64,000 nt of DNA from Rhodococcus sp. RD6.2. GTDB taxonomy: Bacteria > Actinomycetota > Actinomycetes > Mycobacteriales > Mycobacteriaceae. Each line of letters begins with the position of its first letter. Within the stretch, counting starts at the first letter, position 1. Shown here in pieces: positions 60,294-64,000 of this stretch. The notes beneath the pieces were generated by a model. That model had not been told where the DNA came from and did not search any database. It saw only the letters and a program-made list of their open reading frames with translations. The stretch lies in assembly GCF_001040705.1 (NCBI RefSeq), contig NZ_CVQP01000005.1, positions 110,675-174,674 on the forward strand. The letters are read 5' to 3'. The position numbers were made by a program, and so were the translations under genes.

Positions 60294-61390
60294 ACGCCCG
60301 CCGGAAGCACACCGACACCGCGGACCGTGACATTCGTACTCTGCTGTGGATGGATCGGCCCATCGCAATGGTCGTCGCCGTCGTCTTCTGCCTCAGTTCG
60401 GCCCTCCGCGCGGCCACGTATCTCGGCGACTCCGAGCACTTCTGGCCCATCCTGCTCGCGCTTGCCCTGACCACGGCGGGCGTACTCGCGATCGTCGCGG
60501 TGCCCGGCGACCCGCTGCCGCTGCCCGCCACCGTGCTCCTGACCGCCATCGGGCCGGCGACGTGTCTGCTCGTCCTCCCGCAGATACCCGCGCACGGCTG
60601 GATCATGAGCGACATCTGGCATCTGCGGGCCGTCACGATCATTCTGTGCTTCATGTCGGTACGCGGGCGACCCTGGTTCGCCGAAGCGGGGGCGGCGTCG
60701 TCGATCCTCGTCTTCACGATCTGGACCGGGATCACTGGTCAGGGCTGGGGCGGCGGGTTGCGGACCAGCCTCGTCGTCTTTGCACCCGTCCTCATCTCAC
60801 TGCTGGTCGCCTCCGCCGTCCGGCCGATGGCGCAGCGGGTGTTCGCGCTCCGCGAGTTGGAGAGCGAACGCGCCGCCGACGAGGCGATGACGGCGGCCGT
60901 CACCTCGGAGCGGGAATCTCAACTCGAAGCTCTGGATTCGTCGGCGCGTCCGATTCTCGAAGCGGCCGCGGCGGGCGCCGCCCTCACCGACGCCGACCGC
61001 GAACGCTGCGCCATTCTGGAGGAACGTCTGCGGGACACGTTGCGCGCCCCGGTCTTCGCCACCGACGACGCCCTGCACCGGGCCACCTCGGATGCACGAC
61101 GACGCGGTACGCAGGTGATCCTCCTCGACGAGGGCGGGCTCGACGACGAGGCCCTGGCGGCCCCCGTACGGGTCGCGTTGATCGACGAACTCGACGCAAC
61201 TTCGGGCGGCACCGTCACGGCGCGGGCGCTACCGCCGGGGAGGAACACGTCGGCGACGATCGTCATCGAGGTGGGCCACCGGGTACGGCGAGTCGAGTTC
61301 GACGCCGAGGGCCGGGTTCGCGTCGAGGTCAGGAACGGCGACGTCCCTGACCTCGACTACCAGGCGGTCCGCTCCATCGTGGGTGGCTGA
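60290..61390 (+). CDS. Kinase-like membrane partner protein, cassette 2
   Basis: 366 residues from GTG 60290 (GTGA overlap). Paralogue of the protein at 57559: shared VPGDPLPLPATVLLTAIGPA, a coiled coil with SERESQLEALDSSARPILEAAAAG, LRDTLRAPVF, ARRRGTQVILLDEGGLDD and VTARALPPGRNTSATIVIEVG. About six helices. No kinase motifs seen. Last gene of the signalling block. Confidence 0.75.
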   Translation: MNARRKHTDTADRDIRTLLWMDRPIAMVVAVVFCLSSALRAATYLGDSEHFWPILLALALTTAGVLAIVAVPGDPLPLPATVLLTAIGPATCLLVLPQIPAHGWIMSDIWHLRAVTIILCFMSVRGRPWFAEAGAASSILVFTIWTGITGQGWGGGLRTSLVVFAPVLISLLVASAVRPMAQRVFALRELESERAADEAMTAAVTSERESQLEALDSSARPILEAAAAGAALTDADRERCAILEERLRDTLRAPVFATDDALHRATSDARRRGTQVILLDEGGLDDEALAAPVRVALIDELDATSGGTVTARALPPGRNTSATIVIEVGHRVRRVEFDAEGRVRVEVRNGDVPDLDYQAVRSIVGG

Positions 61391-61417
61391 CCGTCCACAC
61401 GTCACGGAAGATCGACC

Positions 61418-62404
61418 TCACGCGTCGGCAGGCACTCCGCCCTCGAGCACAACCCCGCTCAGCCGCTCGAGGTGACGCATGACTTCGGTCTGATCGGCAC
61501 CCGCTTCGAGATCGTCGACGGCGTCGTTCCACACCGCTCCGACCGTCTCCCCGACCCGCGTCGGCACGCCTTCACTCCGCGCGAGGTCCAGCGCGATACC
61601 GATGTCCTTGCGCATCAGCGCTGCCGTGAAGCCGGAGTCGAATGTCCGTGACAACACGAACTTCTCGTACTTCGTCTCGGTGGACTGGTTGCGTCCACTT
61701 CCCGCGTTGAACACCGCCAGCAGGGTCGCGGGGTCGATTCCGAACCGCCGGCCGACGAGCAGCGCCTCGGCCGCCGCGACGAAGCCGCCCGCCGCGAGGA
61801 GATTGTTGAGGGCCTTCGCCGCGTGACCCGCACCGACCGAACCCACGTGAATCACCTCGCGGGCCGTTGCCTCGATGAGCGGACGGACCGAGGCGAGGAT
61901 CGCACCGTCACCACCCGCCATGACGGCGAGATCGGCCTGCCGTGCCCGTGCCACTCCCCCACTGACCGGGGCATCGACCACGGAAACACCCTTGTTACCA
62001 GCGAGATCGGCCAGCGCGCGGGTGCGCGCAGGGACGCTGGAACCCATGTCGACGATGACCGCGCCGGGTCGCAGGCGCGCGAGCAATCCTCCGTCGCCGA
62101 CGGTGACGCGGTCGACGATGTCACTGTTCGGGAGAACGAGGACGACGACGTCACAGTCCGCGAAGGCCGACAGGTCCGCCGCTCCGACGGCATCCGGATG
62201 CGCCGACGTGAAGAGCTCTTGACGCGCCGCATCGGCGTCGTACACCAGCAGCGACTGTCCTGCGGCAAGGAAGTTCGCGGCGATCGGCGTACCCATCGCA
62301 CCGAGACCGACGAAACCGACGCGCTTGCCCGGCAGTGGTCCCGCGCCGTCGGAACCGTCCGGCGAGTCGCGGGGGCGGTGGCGTGCACGACCACCCGGGT
62401 CCAC
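61418..62404 (-). CDS. 3-hydroxyisobutyrate dehydrogenase-type oxidoreductase
   Basis: About 305 residues of recognisable protein: NAD(P) motif RVGFVGLGAMGTPIAANFLAAG, substrate motif VVDAPVSGGVARARQADLAVMAGG, catalytic Lys in GAGHAAKALNNLLAAGGFVAAAE, and KDIGIALDLA. Oxidises a beta-hydroxyacid. The 5' end abuts a decarboxylase fragment; the only in-frame start upstream is GTG 62404, inside that fragment, so the native start seems lost and the gene may be translated from a makeshift one. Confidence 0.75.
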   Translation of the reverse strand: MDPGGRARHRPRDSPDGSDGAGPLPGKRVGFVGLGAMGTPIAANFLAAGQSLLVYDADAARQELFTSAHPDAVGAADLSAFADCDVVVLVLPNSDIVDRVTVGDGGLLARLRPGAVIVDMGSSVPARTRALADLAGNKGVSVVDAPVSGGVARARQADLAVMAGGDGAILASVRPLIEATAREVIHVGSVGAGHAAKALNNLLAAGGFVAAAEALLVGRRFGIDPATLLAVFNAGSGRNQSTETKYEKFVLSRTFDSGFTAALMRKDIGIALDLARSEGVPTRVGETVGAVWNDAVDDLEAGADQTEVMRHLERLSGVVLEGGVPADA

Positions 62405-62520
62405 ACCGATCCCCACGCGACCTCGCTGACGGAGCGCTGCAACGCTTCCCCGTCCGTGCCCGTACTCCCGCTCAAGGCGGCGTCGACGTAGGCGTCGCCG
62501 AGCACCTCGCGGCGCAGTGC
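62395..62520 (-). pseudogene. Carboxymuconolactone decarboxylase-like fragment
   Basis: About 42 codons reading LRREVLGDAYVDAALSGSTG, then EALQRSVSEVAWGSVWTR, the N-terminal signature of the carboxymuconolactone decarboxylase family. The rest (about 90 residues) is missing at the junction with the dehydrogenase gene, which is in a different frame. Confidence 0.7.
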
Positions 62521-62585
62521 CACCCCGGCATCTGGTTGCGCCCGGTCGACGGTGGACGTGCCATCCCCCTCTCCGCAGGACGTCC

Positions 62586-62945
62586 CGCGCCATGTTGGCG
62601 CTGGCTCGCACGCACGCAATGGACCGCACCCAATTCGGCAAGCCCGTCGCGGGCTTACAGGCGGTCCGGCACAGGCTGGCCGAGACCCTCGTCGCGATCG
62701 AGGGCGCCGAAGCGGCCCTCGGGTTGTCCGACGGGGACCTCCGGGCGATGCTCGCCAAAGCCGCTGCTGGACAGGCGGCCCTGACCGCGGCCCGGCACTG
62801 CCGGCAGGTGCTCGGCGGCATCGGGTTCACCGCCGAACACGACCTGCACCGCCACGTGCGACCGGTGCTGGTACCGAACGGCCTGCTCGGCGCGCAGGGC
62901 TTCGGCGCACTGCGCCTGGCGTCGGACTTCCCATCGACAACCTGA
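62586..62945 (+). pseudogene. Acyl-CoA dehydrogenase C-terminal fragment
   Basis: About 119 codons match the end of acyl-CoA dehydrogenases: RAMLALARTHAMDRTQFGKPVAGLQAVRHRLAETLV and RHCRQVLGGIGFTAEHDLHRHV. The FAD- and substrate-binding N-terminal two thirds are absent and no start is evident. Confidence 0.8.
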
Positions 62946-63516
62946 TGGTGTTGGCGCCCAGCGTGTCCCAGATCGCCGTTCAGGACCTGCTCTGGGGGCC
63001 CGGCGATGCACGCCTACCCGAAGCTGAAGGTGGCGCTGTCCGAGGGTGGCATCGGCTGGATCCCGTTCTTCATGAACCGCTCGGACCGAGCGCTACACCA
63101 ATCAGAGCTGGCTGCCGCGCGACTTCGGGGGCAAGCTGCCCAGCGAGGTGTTCCGCGAGCACGTCATCGCGTGCTACGTCACCGACAAGACGTCACTCAA
63201 GCTGCGCCACGAGATCGGCATCGACATCATCGCCGGGGAGTGCGACTACCCGCACTCCGATTCGCTGTGGCCCGACGCACCCGAGTTCGTCCTCAACGAG
63301 TTGAACGCCGTCGGCGCGAGCGATTCCGACATCGACAAGATCACGTGGCAGAACGCCTGCCGGTTCCTGCCCTGGGATCCGTACGCGCACATCCCCGAGT
63401 AGCAGGCGACGGTCGGGGCTCTGCGCGCCAAGGCGACCGACGTCGACATCTCGACCCGCTCGCGCACGGAGTACCCCGCGCTGTACGCGCAGCGCGGCGT
63501 CCAACCACCCGAGAAA
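62944..63516 (+). pseudogene. Amidohydrolase-family gene remnant with two frameshifts and a stop
   Basis: Successive frames give LAPSVSQIAVQDLLWGP, then MHAYPKLKVALSEGGIGWIPFFMNRSDR, then YTNQSWLPRDFGGKLPSEVFREHVIACYVTDKTSLKLRHEIG..IIAGECDYPHSDSLWPDAPE, ending at a TAG (63400) after which ATVGALRAKATDVDISTRSR continues. This is the C-terminal half of an amidohydrolase_2 protein, broken near 63003 and 63088 and by the TAG. Confidence 0.85.
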
Positions 63517-63520
63517 CGGT

Positions 63521-63551
63521 GCTCCTCCCGGCGCTGCGCGCCGGGAGGAGC
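63521..63551. terminator. 13-bp perfect hairpin
   Basis: GCTCCTCCCGGCG / CGCCGGGAGGAGC with a CTGCG loop, between the amidohydrolase remnant and the convergent gene at the window end. Confidence 0.85.
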
Positions 63552-63568
63552 GGGGAAACTCCGCCGGG

Positions 63569-64000
63569 TCAGACGCGGCCGCGGGCAGCGAGGGTGTTGA
63601 GCACCGCCGCGGCCTGGTCGGCCCCGTCGACAGTGACGGTGAATCGCGACCCGTCACCCCGGGTGACCTCCAGCGCGGGGCCTGGCCGGGCAATCAGTCC
63701 GACGCCCCGGGGACCGACCCGATAGCCGTAGCCGCCGAACCCGTTGATCACCTTGACGGTGACCGCGCGCGCTTCGGCGACCTCGTCGAGAGGGATGTGA
63801 ACGGGCCGGACCGGGACGACTCCGCGCGCGGACAGCCCGCGCTGATCGACGAGGACGCGAACCGGAGCGAGGACGAGCGCCATCGCGGCCCCCGAGATCG
63901 CGGCGACCACGAGCAGCAGGATCGCCGGGCCCACCCCGACCGCCATCAGTGCGACGACGACCGCGATCGGGAGCAAACCAAGGAGAACGCCGAACCACCG
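63569..64000 (-). CDS. DUF1648-like membrane protein, 5' end outside window
   Basis: At least 143 residues, open to the window edge. Two hydrophobic segments (LLPIAVVVALMAVGVGPAILLLVVAAISGAAMAL region), then LDEVAEARAVTVKVINGFGGYGYRVGPRGVGLIARPGPALEVTRGDGSRFTVTVDGADQAAAVLNTL, the cytoplasmic end common to DUF1648/PH-like actinobacterial proteins. Function unknown. Confidence 0.7.
   Translation of the reverse strand, partial: RWFGVLLGLLPIAVVVALMAVGVGPAILLLVVAAISGAAMALVLAPVRVLVDQRGLSARGVVPVRPVHIPLDEVAEARAVTVKVINGFGGYGYRVGPRGVGLIARPGPALEVTRGDGSRFTVTVDGADQAAAVLNTLAARGRV

Noticed and set aside
1-64000. tRNA, rRNA or known riboswitch genes
   Set aside because: Reading the intergenic gaps showed no cloverleaf with CCA-like end, no rRNA sequence, and no M-box before corA or FMN element before ribH.

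Overview
The window is a 64 kb piece of a high-GC actinobacterial chromosome, most likely Rhodococcus or a close mycolic-acid relative. This is inferred from gene content: an MmpL transporter, 13E12-type DUF222/HNH endonuclease, Prim-PolC/LigC repair pair, Zmp1-like M13 peptidase, SipW-type alternate-signal export genes, and many FAD/hydrolase catabolic enzymes. Several genes show an actinobacterial leaderless start (TAnnnT box, 6-7 nt, then ATG/GTG).

Layout. 0-6.1 kb: amidase end, MmpL transporter divergent from a MarR repressor with a clear operator, a 36-residue membrane peptide, an M50-like membrane protein and a Tat-exported metallophosphoesterase. 6.2-10.5 kb: a graveyard of restriction-modification genes (HsdR tail, internally deleted HsdM spliced to an Mrr tail), a frameshifted Ltp-type gene and an intact DUF222/HNH gene with a LexA-type box on its start. 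10.7-14 kb: membrane protein, DUF6308-like protein, hypothetical partner and PP2C phosphatase. 14.1-16.7 kb: Mn/Zn-type ABC uptake operon with a leaderless promoter and operator. 17-31.3 kb: metabolic and surface genes (beta-propeller protein, lipoprotein hydrolase, Baeyer-Villiger-type monooxygenase beside an OhrR-like MarR gene, rhodanese, acyltransferase, type II lumazine synthase, epoxide hydrolases, monoacylglycerol lipase, SIMPL, Pip/YhgE-like, DedA, TetR, SDR). 31.3-41.2 kb: three pirins, two tandem double-hotdog thioesterase-like genes, a DUF4190 protein, a secreted intradiol dioxygenase, M13 peptidase, DUF2252 protein. 41.2-48.2 kb: ABC exporter with divergent TetR, HdeD, PrimPol and ligase, dodecin, a 30-residue peptide, CorA.

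48.6-61.4 kb is the most unusual part. A secreted Ig-like protein is followed by a minus-strand locus with two SipW-type signal peptidases and several proteins carrying SipW/alternate-type signal peptides; one peptidase is fused in cis to its own SipW-like signal and secreted Thr-rich domain. Divergent from it lies a signalling block made of two successive copies of a three-gene cassette (NarL/LuxR regulator, histidine kinase, kinase-like membrane partner). The second copy has lost the receiver domain and the kinase N-box Asn. I infer one surface-fibre/matrix export system with dedicated regulation.

61.4-63.5 kb is a scrapyard of catabolic gene fragments next to a hydroxyisobutyrate-dehydrogenase-type gene, and the window ends in a partial membrane protein.
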